Counted from the stretch's first letter, positions 1 through 11,800 are shown. The stretch: DNA of 64,000 nt from Hemerocallis citrina (GCA_017893485.1 CM030362.1:184224175-184288174), one strand, 5' to 3'. Notes: generated from the sequence alone by a model not told the origin. Made by a program: numbers and translations.

Positions 1-1094
1 CCCATTATTAGATTCTCGCCCTATTCTTTTGCTCGTGTTTTGGGTGCTCGTGTTTTCTTTTGCCTAAGTCTATTATTGATAATCCTATTTGCAATTTAAA
101 TCCTAGATCCTTATAATTATCCCTAAACCCAATTGATTAACCAAATCCTATTCATCCTAATAACCATCTCCTACTACTCCTCCTATTATACCCAATAACC
201 TAATACCCAATATCTCCAAACTCTGATATCAAACCCTGTAAAAAGCCACCTCTTCTTTCTCTCCCCCTACCGAAAACCCTAGCCCCCACTGTTCAAACTC
301 CGAAGACCCCAACCCTATTACTGCCGAACCCTACCTCCACCTTCAACCCACCGAAACCCATTGCTCCACATTTGAACCCATTACTTGCCGACTGCCCCTA
401 GCTGCTGCACCCATCCGATCACCCATTACCGACCGCCATTACCCCCCAAGCACCAAGCTTATCTCTCCGTCTCTCCCCGTCTCTCTCCCGTCCTCCTTCC
501 CGTCCGCCGGCATCGATAGCAGCGACACGAGCAGCAGCAGCGCCAGCATCGGCCAGTGCTGCTGCCAGTGCTACTCCCGATCTCTCTCTCTTGTTTGGGT
601 TTGCGCATGCATGGAGTTTGCACGTGCAGATTGCATGGTTCGTGGTTTTTGTTCGTGGGTTTGTTCGTTGCCGGGATCCGTTCCCATTATTCTTGGTGTT
701 CGTTTCGTCTTCGGTTAAGGCAAGTAACTTGTACTCAATTTCTTTGTATGATACAAGTCATAAATTCCGCTTATAGTGTAGTTAGGTTCTAGAGAAATCT
801 AGTGTGTGATGTATTTTGATGAGTATCGTCTCTATAGTGCTATTGACCATAGTTGCCTCACGACACAAATTTGATATGAAACAACTTAGGTTTTGACCGT
901 TCTTGATGTGATTATATTTGTGGGATAATTATGAGAAATCGTGTGTTTGTTTGGATCCATGTGATATACTTGTTGTGGACATGCTATGTACCATATTTCA
1001 TGATGTTTGGACACTTAGTAGACTCTCTAACATGTTTGGTTGTGTTGGAACGAGTTTCGTATGTTGTATGTTGATTTGTTGTTAAGAGAAAAAT

Positions 1095-1285
1095 CTGTAC
1101 TTTGTCGGCGATCAGTTTTGATTGGTATTTTAGACCATATTAAGGTCAGTATTTGAAAATATTTATTGAACATGAACTGTAGAGAATTTCTGTACTTTGT
1201 TAGCGATAAGTTTTGATTGGTATTTTAGACCATATTAAGGTCAGTATTTGAAAATATTTTGTGAACATGAACTGTAGAGAATTTC
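1095..1285. repeat. Two-copy tandem repeat, 95-bp unit
   Basis: The segment starting CTGTACTTTG at 1095 is repeated almost perfectly from 1190, including the phrase TTTTGATTGGTATTTTAGAC and the ending GAACATGAACTGTAGAG. The copies differ at only a few bases. It lies inside the long LTR-like region and appears to be a local duplication. Confidence 0.8.
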
Positions 1286-2609
1286 GTCTAGTTTCAAACC
1301 CTTTTGACGGATCTCAGTTTCATTTTACGAGTTGTGAATTATGTCTATTTTACTACAGAGGTGTATTATATTTCCAGATTTCATTTCTTGATGATTTCGA
1401 TGACTAAACTATTTTGATACTAAAGCTAAGCATATTATTTTGATCTAAAATTTTGCACAGTATCTCTATATCTATTTAGGGATTACCCAGAATTTTGGTG
1501 GATTTTATTGATGAGTTTTATATACCGTTTCATGCTTGTTTATAAAAACTATACTTGCTGGATTTTGCTCGTTGTTCTGAAAAGATTTGTATTTTCACCT
1601 TAATTCCTTTTCCTATATGAAAAATATTTCTGAATATGAAAGTTAGCTTATTTTGTCTATTTTCATCTCCCTTTGGTGGATTTGGATTTCGATTCACGGT
1701 TTGTGAGATATTACAGTTTTCGTACAGCAGTGTTGGGAATTCCAGATTTGCCAAACTATCATTTCTTGATGTTTTCTGATTTTTGTTGGCCAAACTAATC
1801 TTTCTGGAAAATTATGAAACTTTATATTCTGATACTAGACATATAGTGGAATACTCTAGATTTTTCCTGGATTTATTTGAGGTGTTTTGATGCTGTTTTC
1901 CTGACTGTGAATTCGATTTATTGATTTCTGGCTGAACGTATTTTCTGCTTTCAAATCAGTTTTGAGTTATGTTTTTCTAAAACACTATGTGACTTATATG
2001 TATCCGCTGGAGTCGGTTGGAAGTCTATTTTCCAGATTCTCTGACGGATCTTGGTTTTGATATTTTTGGTAACGGGAATCGCTGTTTTAGTACTGTACTG
2101 TTGTGCTATCTTGAATTAGGAAGTACTCTATTTTGTTCTGTTTTGTGACTATTTACCATCTGTACATGCTTATCTGTTATTCTGAACTTGTGGATCATTA
2201 TATCATGCTAGATTTACTCTGTTTCATGCACATACACATCTGTCTAATAATAACTATAAAATGATCAAGCCGGGGTTTATGGGAAAGATCTAGTAGTGGG
2301 AAAGCATATAAATGTGTACTTAAAAGGTGGCCCATTTTTCCCATATGATTATTTGTGATCTGTTATTTTATACCCTGTCTACATTACTTTCTATAGGAAG
2401 GTGTAGGGAAGTAGAGAACCACTAGGTTCTATCTATCTGTCTGGATTCTGTATTTGATATCTGTCTATCTGAACCCTGAGTACATGGCCCTATATGATCC
2501 CCTACGAAATCTACTAATGTAACTATTTTGAATGTAGCAACCATGTGATAAAAGGATAGCACATGAAGTGCTACCTAGTTAGTAATTAATACAAGACTTA
2601 TAAGAATTT

Positions 2610-2695
2610 GTATCTGAATCTGAATCTGAATCTGTTATCTGTATCTGCTATCTGGTTATCTGTTTATCTGATTATCTGTTATCTATCTACTACTA
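2610..2695. repeat. Degenerate TATCTG microsatellite
   Basis: Imperfect repetition of (G)TATCTG and AATCTG hexamers is visible over about 85 bp. It is a simple-sequence tract with no coding potential. Confidence 0.75.
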
Positions 2696-3315
2696 CCACT
2701 TGACACCATTATTTGACACTATCTGTATATCTGTCTGCATGGTATTTGATTTTTGACACTCGACACATGTTAGAATACCATGCAAGTTGATTCTGCTATA
2801 CCATGCTTATCTGTTTCTGCAATTATTTAGATTTGTTAGTTTTCCATGTACTTGTATCTTGCATTACAAGCGGTCCGTAACTTGCATTGACGTTTTTTTT
2901 CCTTCTCCTGCAATTTATTGATTGCAGATCAGGATGGTCGTTTGCCCGATGGTATTGGAGAAATGAAATATTAGTGTGGGACTTCTTTTGCTATTATTAT
3001 TATCTGTTGCTTTTGAACAATATATTTGAGTATATGGATTTTATTTGTATTTGAGCGATGTGACCCAGGAAATTAACTTGTTCGGATCTGTTTATTTGAG
3101 ACTATTATATTATTGGTTTTCAATTAATTTCTGTTGGCACTTTGTTTTGCTTTGAGATATATATGTCTGTGTGAGGATGATTCTTTTGGCTTCCGACTCT
3201 GATTATTCTGAAATTTGTTGTAAGATTCTGAACAACTTATGGATGATGCAAATCATTCGCTGGGTTGAGTCGCGTACCCGTATTCCGTGTTCTTTTTGGG
3301 AAGCGGGGCGTGACA

Positions 3316-3781
3316 AATCTAATCTCAGTATCCAAACAAATCAAAAATCCAATTTGAAAACTTCACCAAAATCACCAAACCAATTTTCGGCCTGCACTCA
3401 ATCAGACCCGAAACTCACCCCCTCCCCCCCCCCTTCCTAAGAATCAAAACTTGATTTCTTTTGATCCAACAAACCATCTACCACTCCTCATACACATCTA
3501 CAACTAGTTGGATTAATTTATCCATGGTTATGAGCAAATATAACATGTAAACAATCAAGTTTTGTTCATCAAAACCACTCAACATTTCACATATGCATAT
3601 ACACACAGTAAAGAAGTTTTATTCACTTTTTGCAATAATCGACATACAATTCATTAAACTCAGTCAAAACAGCAAGTATACAAAAGAAAACAACCTACTC
3701 ATGATTTCTATTAGGTTCTTTAACAATCACAAGTCAACAAATTAGGGTTTTGGTTATCAATAGTATAGTTTCATGAAAAAG
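3316..3781 (-). mobile_element. Distal half of a minus-strand LTR, split by the chromovirus
   Basis: This AT-rich block abuts the left copy of the AAAAG target duplication (3777-3781). Its natural continuation is 15782-16648, on the other side of the inserted chromovirus. The outer border near 3311-3316 is unclear because the neighbouring LTR-like end also stops there. No ORF is supported; the frame at 3171-3440 is AT-rich and chance-like. Confidence 0.4.
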
Positions 3782-5251
3782 TGTAATATCCTGATTTTCA
3801 TTTATGAAAATTATTATTTTGTATTATTATTTTTGTACGTATTGCGCATGTGCAATTTTGCAGTATAAAATCTTATAATTATTTTCAGTACATATATATG
3901 TCTTTTGTATTTGTTTTTATTAAAGCCCATTTTTCTTTAATAGACATAAGGTTCTCTTATAGCCCAATTTAATTTGTTTTTGTAAACTAATTTGGCCCAT
4001 TAAATAAAGACCCATGAATTTATTTTCTCTTTTAAATACAACTTGTAATGTAGACAATTTTTATAGATTATTTTTATAAAGAATAAAATATACAACTTTT
4101 AAAATGGGGGACTATTGAATACACATGCATTGCCCGTACACGTGTATTGTGCACTTCATTTTGGCCGGATTTGAATGGGAGGGAAAGGAAAAGAGAAGTG
4201 GAGTTTGTGGGAGGTAGTTTTGGGATCATGGTTGGTTACTACAACTTCCCCTTAAATCCTAGCCTTTGGTCCTTAACTCCTAGATTAATCCTAGCCCTTT
4301 ATTTGTCCCAAAATTTAGTATCAATACCCCCCCCCCCCTAGCCTAGTTATTCTTGCACTCTTCATTCTCCAAACCTATAGTAAGAAAATACAATTATTAG
4401 TAGTGAGTTATTAGTAGGAAGTGAGAATAAAAGATTGAGAGAGTAGGTTTTGTGTGTGCTTGCATCAAGGAGGCCGGCTACTAGGAGCTCTCGGGTTGCA
4501 CTATTGGAAGGCTCGGGTTGCACATCAAGGAGGAGGATGAGCACTCGTTTGGCAAGCTCGAGAAGGGCTTTTCGTGTAGAAATTGTGGTGTGATTTTTTC
4601 TCTCCAAATAAGGTGGGTTGTTTTTCTATATTTCTAACTAGATACCATGTTAGGGATGATTGAAATGATAATGCATGAAAGAAACTAATAAGAGTACACT
4701 TAATTGGAAAAAGGACTTTCTAGTTGATTAAATTAATGCTTGATAGATTGCATGTTATCTTGTCATGAATCTTAAGTTGTATGCGAATCGTTTTGTAGTG
4801 ATGGAATATATGAATTAGAATTGTTGTTAATGTCAAAAATAAGTACAAAATGCTAGTAGATGAAATTGTTATTTTGTGTGCTTAGATGGACTTTCGTGAT
4901 ATTGCTTAGAATGAATAAATTATAATATGCTTTTGGGTTTATCAAAGAGGAAAAAAAAGGGAATTGATGTAGGAAATTTTAATACAAAGTTGTGTGAGAA
5001 ATGTCAAAATAATTTATGAAAATAGTAGTATGCAATCTAAATTAATTGTATGAGAAATGTGTGTTTAATTACTGAAAAAATTATTTTCAGAATACTGGAG
5101 TGTTAAATTATGTTAGAATAGACGTTCTGGAGATTTACAGGAATTTTAGTGAAAACAAAACTAAAATAAGAGCTTTTGAACATCAAATATCATGTTCTAA
5201 TGAACATGAGAGTTGAATTAAATAAAATGCGAGTTGTAGTTAAGACAACTT

Positions 5252-5345
5252 GAGCCTATAGCTCAAGTGGTCGGTGAGCCCTTTGGCCCTACAGTAGCGC
5301 GGGTGGGTGTGTTATGAGGTTGCTGGTTCGATACTTGTGGCCACC
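5252..5345 (+). repeat. tRNA-derived (SINE-like) unit 1 in the 5' LTR
   Basis: A pol III A-box-like TAGCTCAAGTGG (5259-5270) is followed by a B-box-like GGTTCGATACT (5325-5335), spaced as in a tRNA gene with an extra-long middle. The same unit is at 13743-13837 in the 3' LTR (boxes at 13750-13761 and 13817-13827), so it was already part of the LTR when the element transposed. It does not fold into a clean cloverleaf by eye and is not called a tRNA gene. Confidence 0.6.
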
Positions 5346-5427
5346 TTTCTTTTATGTGCGTTTTAAAATTAAATCAGTTTTCGAACCGAGAGCATATAGC
5401 TCTCTGTCTTCTCTTTATATTGTTGAG

Positions 5428-5500
5428 CGCAAGTGGCCAGATGGCTAACGCGTGCGGCTGTTTTCTCTTGGGTCGTGGGTTCGATTCTTGGTGCGTCCAG
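5428..5500 (+). repeat. tRNA-derived (SINE-like) unit 2 in the 5' LTR
   Basis: A second tRNA-like stretch has GTGGCCAGATGGCTAACGCG as an A-box region and GGGTTCGATTCTTGG (5477-5491) as a B box, followed by an A/T-rich tail. Its counterpart in the 3' LTR lies at 13917-13990. It is about 180 bp downstream of unit 1, suggesting a composite SINE or two separate insertions. Confidence 0.55.
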
Positions 5501-6280
5501 AATGTTAAAAATTTTTTAAAAAAAAGATTTTTGGGTTTTCTTGATGTGTAAAAATTCCGAAAAAATACTGTTATTATTCTAAAATCATGTGTGACTTATG
5601 AAAATTAATTGGGAGTTACTGGAATGAAATAAAGTGTATTTTGGAAGTAAAAGTGTAATTGGAACTATAGTTTTTACACTCGTATAATTTCATAAAAATG
5701 TATTTTTATGAAGAAATTGAGATAAGTGTTAGAAATGGAAAATTGAAAGAAAGAAAGTATAAATGTGAAGTTTTATATGAGTTATTCTTATTAAAGAATA
5801 GTGTGACAATAGTGAGTTTGTGAATATTCACTTTGAATAGATATTTTGTGATATGATTTTAATGTGGAAATACATGTTAGTTTTGAAATGCATGATGGAT
5901 AATTGAACTCCATGTATGATTACTGACTCATGAAAAGATTGGAAATCATGCGATTGAAAAAGAGAAATGTTCTTGAGTTTGATAACTCAGATTGTGAATT
6001 TGTGAATTGAAATTGAAAATTAGGGTGTAGCCAAAACTCACACCGACAAGTGAAAGTGATGAGATATGATTATTGAAATTGATAAGACCAAGTTTGGGTC
6101 ATTGTGAAATGAAAGAAAATAAGACCGGTATTAGTGAGAGGGCTAACTCTAAGAGATTAATTTTGTTCATGATTTCATTAAATTAAGAATTAGTACATAG
6201 TGAAGAGGTGATGAAAGTGAGAGAAAAACACAAGTATGAGGGCCTCGAGTCTACGATGTGGGTGTGATTCACTGTTTGTT

Positions 6281-6436
6281 TTCACGATGCGTCGTGACAT
6301 GACGTAGGCACTACTCCGAAATTATCGGGATCTTGGCGACGCTTGTGGGGTGTTTGGTGACTGCGAAAGGATCGTGTTCCATGAAGGAGGCTGAATTGTC
6401 CATAGATAGTGTTCACGATGCGTCGTGACATAACGT
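6281..6436 (+). promoter_or_regulatory. Duplicated TGACG-type motif in the 5' LTR
   Basis: The 25-bp module TTCACGATGCGTCGTGACAT plus GACGT occurs at 6281-6305 and again, with one change, at 6412-6436. Each copy has the inverted repeat CACGA/TCGTG and a TGAC-N-TGACG core resembling plant bZIP (as-1 type) sites. The pair recurs at 14992-15141 in the 3' LTR. A regulatory role is inference. Confidence 0.4.
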
Positions 6437-7075
6437 GGGATTCCCCTCCAGTTTTTCTGTACATGAGCTCGTACTCATAGGACATCTAGGATACTTACCG
6501 TAGTTACAGTAGTAGATTAAGTCATGACGAGGGATTGAACCCTACAAGATGAAGAACGATTAAGAGGCTTGCCCTCGAACCTATGTAGTATGGGATGCAT
6601 AGAATCCGAACAAGTGCGCATTAGTGTCATGTAATATAAATAACTGCATTAAAGACTAAGTGTACAATCACAACATGACATCAATAGGGTATTCTCCTTA
6701 GTTTGATATGTGATAAGTTTGTGTTTGTTAAATATGGAAAATCAATTATACTGTTTCCGGCATAGAGATGATGGCCGTGTATAATATTCGTCGGTTGAAT
6801 AAACTGACATACCCACAGTTTTGTATGCAGGATAAATGACATGATAAAGATTAAAGAAGAACTGATCCTTAGAGATTATTCAAATGTTGTTGTACTTTCA
6901 TTTATATAAATATTGTAATTTTGCTTCCGCTGTAAAATGTAAAGTGTAAAGATTTCTTGTAACTCTAATGTAAAGTGAAAAGTTTTAAATTCCTTGTAAA
7001 ATTGTACGAAAGAAGTGTAAAGATCCTGTGGAATCTCCAATTCAGTTGTATTTTAGAATTCGGGGTGTTACAGAG

Positions 7076-7088
7076 TGGTATCAGAGCC
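7076..7088 (+). other. Primer binding site (initiator methionine tRNA)
   Basis: TGGTATCAGAGCC lies 3 bp after the 5' LTR. It is the standard plant PBS complementary to the 3' end of initiator tRNA-Met and would prime minus-strand DNA synthesis. Confidence 0.95.
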
Positions 7089-7229
7089 ACGCTTCACACT
7101 AGTACAAATTTATAAGGAACGATACCCTAGAAGTGGACATTAGAGTGTGTGTTGAGTTTAAAGATTTAAATGTAAGTCACTTACATTTGTGTTGCTCTAT
7201 GATTTATGCTTCTTTCTCCCTTTTCTAAG

Positions 7230-7652
7230 ATGGCTGATCACTTTGACCCTACTGGAGACGACAATTAGCATATCATAGAGGAAGACTACTATCCTGGACA
7301 AGCAGATTCCGTGGAAGAATACTACCCAGGGCAAGCAGACTCCGACGGAGAGGAATGGCCTGAGTCCCGAGAGATCACTCCACCTCCGGACTCATCTGAT
7401 GAATCTTCTGATGATGAAGAAGAACCAGTTCCAAGTAGTCTTGTGATATCTCTTCAGAGGTAGGTAGAAACACTGCGGGAGAGAGTCGGACTATTGGAGG
7501 CTCTATTGGCAAAGCGCAAGGATGATTTTGCAGTTCTCAGTCATCGTGTATGGGAACTCGAGAAGAGGAAAAACATGACCGATGTACTGAAGGAAGAAGT
7601 AGAAGAAGTACGGGGAGAGCTTCATGAAGCCAAGAGGAACCGTAGGAGTTAG
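7230..7652 (+). pseudogene. Extra ORF upstream of gag (acidic, coiled-coil protein), two stops
   Basis: An ATG at 7230 opens a 140-codon frame ending in TAG at 7650-7652, interrupted by TAG at 7266 and at 7461. The conceptual product starts MADHFDPTGDD and has a tandem acidic repeat built on YYPGQADS. After a run of Asp/Glu/Ser it ends in a Leu/Glu/Lys-rich stretch with heptad-like spacing (ETLRERVGLLEALL, then VWELEKRK), suggesting a coiled coil. It lies between the PBS and gag and ends about 145 bp before the gag start. I do not recognise a family. The preserved frame between the two stops suggests a once-coding extra protein. Confidence 0.6.
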
Positions 7653-7797
7653 ACCATTGTATCGTCTACTGCTTTCATTTTGATGTCAAAAATGTTTTAA
7701 ATTCGAATGTATAAAGTTTGAAATTCAATGAATGGAAATATTGACTTAAAAGTTCATGTTTTATACTTCGAATTTAACGGATCCTTTCCATCAGAAT

Positions 7798-8676
7798 ATG
7801 GCTGGACGAAGATCAAGAAATGGTAAAGGTCTGGACTTAGAAACGGAACTAGCGAGGGTCTATCAGACACTCAATGCCGTGGCCATGAATCAGAACCAAG
7901 GAAGGGTACCTGCGAATCCAGTGCCCAAAGCAATCAAACTCGTGGAATCATTTAAACGGATGAAACCACCGGTGTTTGAAGGGAAGTCAGACCCTGACAC
8001 GGCTGACAGCTGGATCATGCAGGTAGAGACTATCTTCGAAGTTTTGGAGACTCCTGAAGGCAGCAAGGTGAAGTTGGCGACTCTGCAATTCGAGAAGGAT
8101 GCGGCTGTGTGGTGGCAGTCGATGAAGCGGACGATGGGAGGCTTGGTTCTTGGCTGGGAGGAATTTTTGAAAGAATTCCGCAGTCATTATTTCCCTTCAA
8201 ACGTCCAGGAGAAGAAGGCCATGGAGTTTCTGTCGCTGCAACAAGGTGGCATGTCAGTTAGAGAGTATGAGACCAAATTTACTCAACTCTCAAGGTATGC
8301 TCCCGAATTGATGATGGATGAGGCAAAGAATGCTCGTAAGTTCGAGCATGGGTTGAGACCGAGCTTGAGGTCCAGGATGATACCCCTCGGTATCAGGAGG
8401 TTTGACAAGCTAGTCAAACGAGCAGTAGCCACGGAAGCAGACATGGAGCAGTTTCATGTTGTTCAGAATCGGAGGAACAACTGGAAGTGTGGGAAGAGGC
8501 CCATAAATTCTGGAAATTTCAAGGGACAACCATCGGCACAAAGGTTCAAACCGACAGGGGTGAACGCTATCAGTGTGGTTGGAGGAACCGAGAATAATTT
8601 TGTGAGACCTCCAGCGGTAACTTGCTACAACTGTGGTGAGACGGGACATTACCAATCTCAATGCCCTAAACCATAG
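7798..8676 (+). CDS. gag: Gag polyprotein of the chromovirus, ending at a premature stop
   Basis: This encodes the capsid/nucleocapsid protein that packages element RNA. An upstream in-frame ATG exists at 7756, but the start at 7798 (MAGRRSRNGKG) is the more typical Gag beginning. The central part is a retrotransposon Gag domain (WIMQVETIFEVLE, FLKEFRSHYFPSNVQEKKAMEF, LSLQQGGMSVREYE). The C-terminus has a CCHC zinc knuckle, CYNCGETGHYQSQC. Family members usually read straight from Gag into protease. Here a TAG at 8674-8676 (probably a mutated CAG) stops the frame, and the same frame continues with Gag-like tail sequence to about 8788, just before the intron-like segment. Confidence 0.88.
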   Translation: MAGRRSRNGKGLDLETELARVYQTLNAVAMNQNQGRVPANPVPKAIKLVESFKRMKPPVFEGKSDPDTADSWIMQVETIFEVLETPEGSKVKLATLQFEKDAAVWWQSMKRTMGGLVLGWEEFLKEFRSHYFPSNVQEKKAMEFLSLQQGGMSVREYETKFTQLSRYAPELMMDEAKNARKFEHGLRPSLRSRMIPLGIRRFDKLVKRAVATEADMEQFHVVQNRRNNWKCGKRPINSGNFKGQPSAQRFKPTGVNAISVVGGTENNFVRPPAVTCYNCGETGHYQSQCPKP

Positions 8677-8788
8677 AATGGTAATCGCAATGCACCAATG
8701 CAGCAGACTGGGAAGAGACCGTACCAGCAAGGGCGAGTATTTGCCTTGACTGAAGTTGATGCTGATGAGGTGGATCATGTCATCACTG

Positions 8789-8877
8789 GTACGAGGGCAG
8801 ATGTTCAGAGGTATATGTTGTTTCTTTTCCCATTTATTTAGTGAACTGTTACGTAATGAGTGTGTATTATGTAACAG
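8789..8877 (+). other. Intron-like segment at the gag-protease junction (89 bp)
   Basis: The gag frame and the protease frame differ and are separated by stops. Removing 8789-8877 (GT at the 5' end, TGTAACAG at the 3' end, T-rich middle) joins them in phase and gives VITG followed by [14 protein letters not shown], the expected order for this family. It could instead be a small insertion carrying splice-like ends by chance. No transcript evidence is available from sequence alone. Confidence 0.5.
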
Positions 8878-11800
8878 GAGAACTTTATTTGAATGGAATG
8901 AAAGCTGTTGTCGATACTGGATCCTCTCATGCTTTTGTGTCTCCTAAATTTGCTAAAGTGTTGGGAGTTGAACCGAAGAATTTTCCAAGCAAGATCTTAG
9001 CAGTAGCTACTCCATCAGGGGAGACTTTAACCACTGATCGGTACTATACTGATTGCGAGATTGTGATTGGGGACAGAATCCTCGGAATTGATCTAATCGA
9101 GTTGACTATCTTGGGAGTCGATGTTATCATTGGCATTGATTGGATGTCGGTGTACAGTGCAAGCATCGAGTGCAAGACCAAGACGGTAACAGTGAAGGAT
9201 CCAGGTGGACCTGAAGTCACTTTCCAAGGGAAGAAGAAGTGTTCCAGGCTGGTGGCAGCTATCCGCAAGGAAGAGATTCCTGTGGAAGTGCAAAAGATTC
9301 CTGTGGTTCGAGACTATCCGACTGTATTCTTAGATGATTTGCCCGGGTTACCCCCGCAACGTGATGTAGAGTTCAGCATCACTATTCAACCGGGAAGTGC
9401 ACCCATTTCTAAGGCACCGTATAGGATGGCTCCTGTGGAACAGGATGAGGTGAAATGGCAGATCAAGGAACTGTTGGAGAAAGGATTTATTCAACCTAGT
9501 GCGTCACCTTGGGGAGCACCAGTGCTTTTGGTAAAGAAGAAGGATGGTTCGATGAGGATGTGTATCGATTACCGAGAGCTGAATAAGGTCACTGTTCAGA
9601 ATAAGTATCCTACTCCTCGAATTGATGACTTGTTCGATCGTTTACAAGGAGCTGTTGTTTTCTCCAAAATAGATCTTCGATCAGGATATCACCAGGTTCG
9701 AGTGAAAGCTGAAGATGTGCACAAAACTGTATTTAGAACTCGACATGGGCATTACGAATTCTTAGTTATGCCATTTGGAGTGACGAATGCGCCGATAATC
9801 TACATGGACATGATGAACAGAGTTCTGAGGCCGTTCATTAATTCTTTCGTCATGGTGTTTATCGAAGATATTCTCATGTACTCTAAGTCAGAAGAGGAGC
9901 ACACCGAGCAACTGGCGGCAATTTTGAGGAAGCTGGAAGAGCAGGAGTTGTATGCCAAGCTTTCCAAGTACGATTTCTGGAAATCTGAAGTGACATTCCT
10001 AGGTCACATCCTTTCTAAGGAGGGAGTGGCAACTGACCCTCAGAAGATAGGGGCAGTGAGAGATTGGGCAAGGCCCACTATAGTGAAGGAAGTCGGAAGT
10101 TTTCTTGGATTGACTGGGTACTACAGGAGATTCATTTAAGGTTATGCTCAGTTAGCCGTGCCGCTCATTAGTTTAACCAAGAAGAATGTGAACTTCAAGT
10201 GGACTGAGCAATGTGAGGCAAACTTTCAGAAGTTGAAAGATAAGCTAACTACTGCACCTATTTTGGCTTTGCCTAGAGCAGGTGTTGAGTATGATGTTTA
10301 CAACGATGCTTCATATCGTGGGCTTGGTTGTGTCTTAATGCAAGAAGGAAGAGTGATTGCTTATGGGTCTAGGCAACTACGACCACATGAGAAGAATTAC
10401 CCGACTCATGATCTGGAGTTGGCTATGATTATCTTTGCCTTGAAGTAATGGAGGCACTACGTGTACGGTGAGAAATTGAACATGTACACGGACTACAAGA
10501 GTTTGAAGTACATATACCAGTAGAAGGATCTGAATTTGAGGCAGCGGAGATGGTTGGAAGTGCTTGAGGACATGCGACCTGAGATCAAGTATCATCCTGG
10601 GAAAGCTAATGTTGTTGCTGATGCACTTAGTCGCAAGAGCAGTTTATCCAGTTTGATTACAACTCTGAAGCATCTGGTGGAAGAATTGGATCGAGCAGGT
10701 ATTGAAGTTTTCTTGCAAGGATTGGGAGCATCTTTAGCTCAGTTGAGGCTTCAGCTTACTTTGAATGGAAGGATTATTGCAAGTCAGGAGGTTGATGCTG
10801 ATATCTTAGAGATGAAGAAGCAGGTTAGTGCTGGCAGGTTGCTCGGATTTCAAATCAGGGATAGAGTGTTGTGGTTCGGAGATAGACTGTGCGTTCCAAA
10901 TCAGGCGGACCTGAAAGAGACTATTCTTCAGGAGGTGCATGCTACTCTTTTGTTGATACATCCTGGGAGTACTAAGATGTACAAAGATATCAAACAACAT
11001 TTCTGGTGGTCAGGTTTGAAGCGAGATGTGGCTGAATTTGTGGCGAAGTGTGAGGTTTATCAGCAAGTCAAAGCCGAGAATCAGAGACCCGGAGGTCTAC
11101 TACAGTCGTTACCTATTCCGGAATGGAAGTGGGATAACATCAGTATGGATTTCATCACGGGATTGCCCAAGAGTCCTAAAGGTAATGATGTGATTTGGGT
11201 TATAGTCGATCGATTGACCAAGTCCGCTCACTTTTGGCGATGAAACTCACTACTTTGATGGACAAGTTAGATGAATTGTATGTTGGCGAGATCGTCAGGC
11301 TCCTTGGTGTTCCGTCAACTATTATGTCTGATCGAGATGCACGGTTTACTTCGCATTTATGGAGGAGTCTTCAGACAGCTTTGGGTACCAAGACGGATTT
11401 CAGCACTACTTTTCATCCGCAAACCGATGGGCAGACCGAGAGAGTCAACCGTATTCTTGAGGATGTGCTTCGGTGTTGTGTACTAGAATTTGGAGGCAGT
11501 TGGGAAAGGCATTTACCTTTGGTAAAGTTTGCCTACAACGACAGTTTTCAGACTAGCATCGGGATGGCACCGTACGAAGCTTTGTATGGCAGGAAGTGCA
11601 GAACGCCTGTTTGTTGGTTTGAAGTTGGGGAGCGTCAGTTATTTGGGCCTGAGCTTGTGCAATAAACCTCTGAAAAGATTGATCTGATCAGGAAAAGGTT
11701 GGTTGAGGCTCAGAGCAGGCAGAAAAGCTATGCAGACAACCGGAGAAGGGACCTTGAGTTTGAGGAAGGTGACTTCGTCTTTCTGAAAGTATCACCCAGT

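Larger units (their letters stand above)
1..3315 (+). mobile_element. End of a long LTR-like sequence, cut by the window edge
   Basis: No coding frame longer than about 90 codons is credible here. The stretch ends in GCGGGGCGTGACA at 3303-3315, which is the style of terminus seen on plant Ty3 LTRs (ending in CA). It carries a C-rich leader-like block at about 240-560 after a weak TATA-like AAAAAG site, then 2.5 kb of T-rich, intron-like DNA. The start lies outside the window, so the partner LTR and target duplication cannot be checked. It could instead be decayed intergenic DNA. The class is inferred from the terminus and composition only. Confidence 0.4.
3782..7072 (+). repeat. 5' LTR of the chromovirus (3291 bp)
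   Basis: It begins TGTAATATCC and ends GGGGTGTTACA, and it matches 12287-15776 along its whole length apart from the Helitron inserted in the latter. It ends directly before the PBS. Its promoter region is altered: where the 3' LTR has TATAAATA before a C-run, this copy has TATCAATA at about 4319. It also holds two tRNA-like units and a duplicated TGACG-containing motif. Confidence 0.93.

Noticed and set aside
5252..5500. Genuine tRNA genes
   Set aside because: A and B boxes are present, but I could not form a complete cloverleaf with acceptor and anticodon stems, and the units lie inside an LTR in both copies.
8811..8877. Alternative intron starting at the GT at 8811
   Set aside because: Joining 8810 to 8878 does not restore the protease frame, whereas the donor at 8789 does.
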